In this document: piece after piece, positions 5,226-5,296 of the stretch
Layout: the number at the start of each line of letters is the position of its first letter
Position numbering within the stretch: position 1 is the stretch's first letter
Assembly (NCBI GenBank): GCA_900766775.1
Contig: CAAFXN010000134.1
Location: forward strand, 1 to 5,296
Length of the DNA stretch: 5,296 nt
Direction of reading: 5' to 3'
From: Bacteroidales bacterium
Lineage (GTDB): Bacteria > Bacteroidota > Bacteroidia > Bacteroidales > Paludibacteraceae
Made by a program: the position numbers and the translations under genes
Notes under the pieces: model-generated
Told to the model about the DNA's origin: nothing
What the model saw: only the letters and a program-made list of their open reading frames with translations
The model's database searches: none

Positions 5226-5296
5226 GTAATAGGTAATAAGTAATAGGTAATATGCACAGCACGATATTACTTATTACAGCCCGAAGGGCGGATTAC
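5226..5296 (-). repeat. Composite intergenic repeat, copy cut by the window edge
   Basis: There are four heptamers (5226-5253), ending in GTAATAT, then GCACAGCACG (5254-5263) and ATATTACTTATTAC (5264-5277). GCCC-GAA-GGGC (5279-5289) and the start of ATTACTTATTAC follow. From 5226 to the edge it matches the plan of the other copies. It begins 14 bp before the ApeP-like start codon on the minus strand. The missing end probably overlaps the stop of the next gene upstream. Confidence 0.92.

Overview
The window looks like chromosomal DNA from a Bacteroidales bacterium, with a Prevotella-like gut or oral lineage as the best guess. The reasons are a GH97 glycosidase of the SusB type, A-rich leaders without Shine-Dalgarno sequences in front of the genes, short palindromic repeats of the kind scattered through Bacteroidetes genomes, and coding DNA that is clearly GC-rich beside very AT-rich intergenic repeats.

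Layout: (1) Positions 1-1611 on the + strand hold the C-terminal two thirds or more of a GH97 alpha-glucosidase. Its frame is open to the window edge and runs through a palindromic repeat at 1-33. (2) Positions 1612-1817 form a convergent intergenic region with two small palindromes and a Rho-independent terminator (1763-1793) serving the minus-strand operon. (3) Positions 5211 down to 1818 carry four minus-strand genes in one direction. In transcription order they are an ApeP/FabZ-like hotdog dehydratase (4780-5211), a second FabA/FabZ-type hotdog protein (4279-4683), a FAD-dependent CrtI/retinol-saturase-like oxidoreductase (2775-4253) and a FabG ketoreductase (1818-2543).

The minus-strand set gives the beta-ketoreduction and dehydration half of a type II fatty-acid-like polyene pathway, plus a polyene-acting flavoprotein. 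This matches the aryl polyene/flexirubin type of gene cluster common in Bacteroidetes. The ketosynthases, acyl carrier proteins and aryl-starter genes would have to lie beyond position 5296. FabG would reduce the ketone, the two hotdog proteins (possibly as a heteromer like ApeI:ApeP) would remove water, and the oxidoreductase would adjust the polyene. The cluster assignment is inferred from gene content.

The most unusual feature is a modular repeat that fills intergenic space in the operon (2553-2794, 4692-4800, 5226-end). Each copy has a tandem array of the heptamer GTAATA(A/G), an inverted 14-bp copy of the array end, and GC-rich mini-hairpins with a GAA triloop separated by ATTACTTATTAC. 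All copies have the same orientation. The heptamer end lies 9-15 nt before a start codon. Where the other end is visible, it supplies the last codons and the stop of the preceding gene. The remaining junction in the operon (4192-4290) is occupied by a different family of palindromic repeats, which also supplies a stop codon and rewrites a protein N-terminus.
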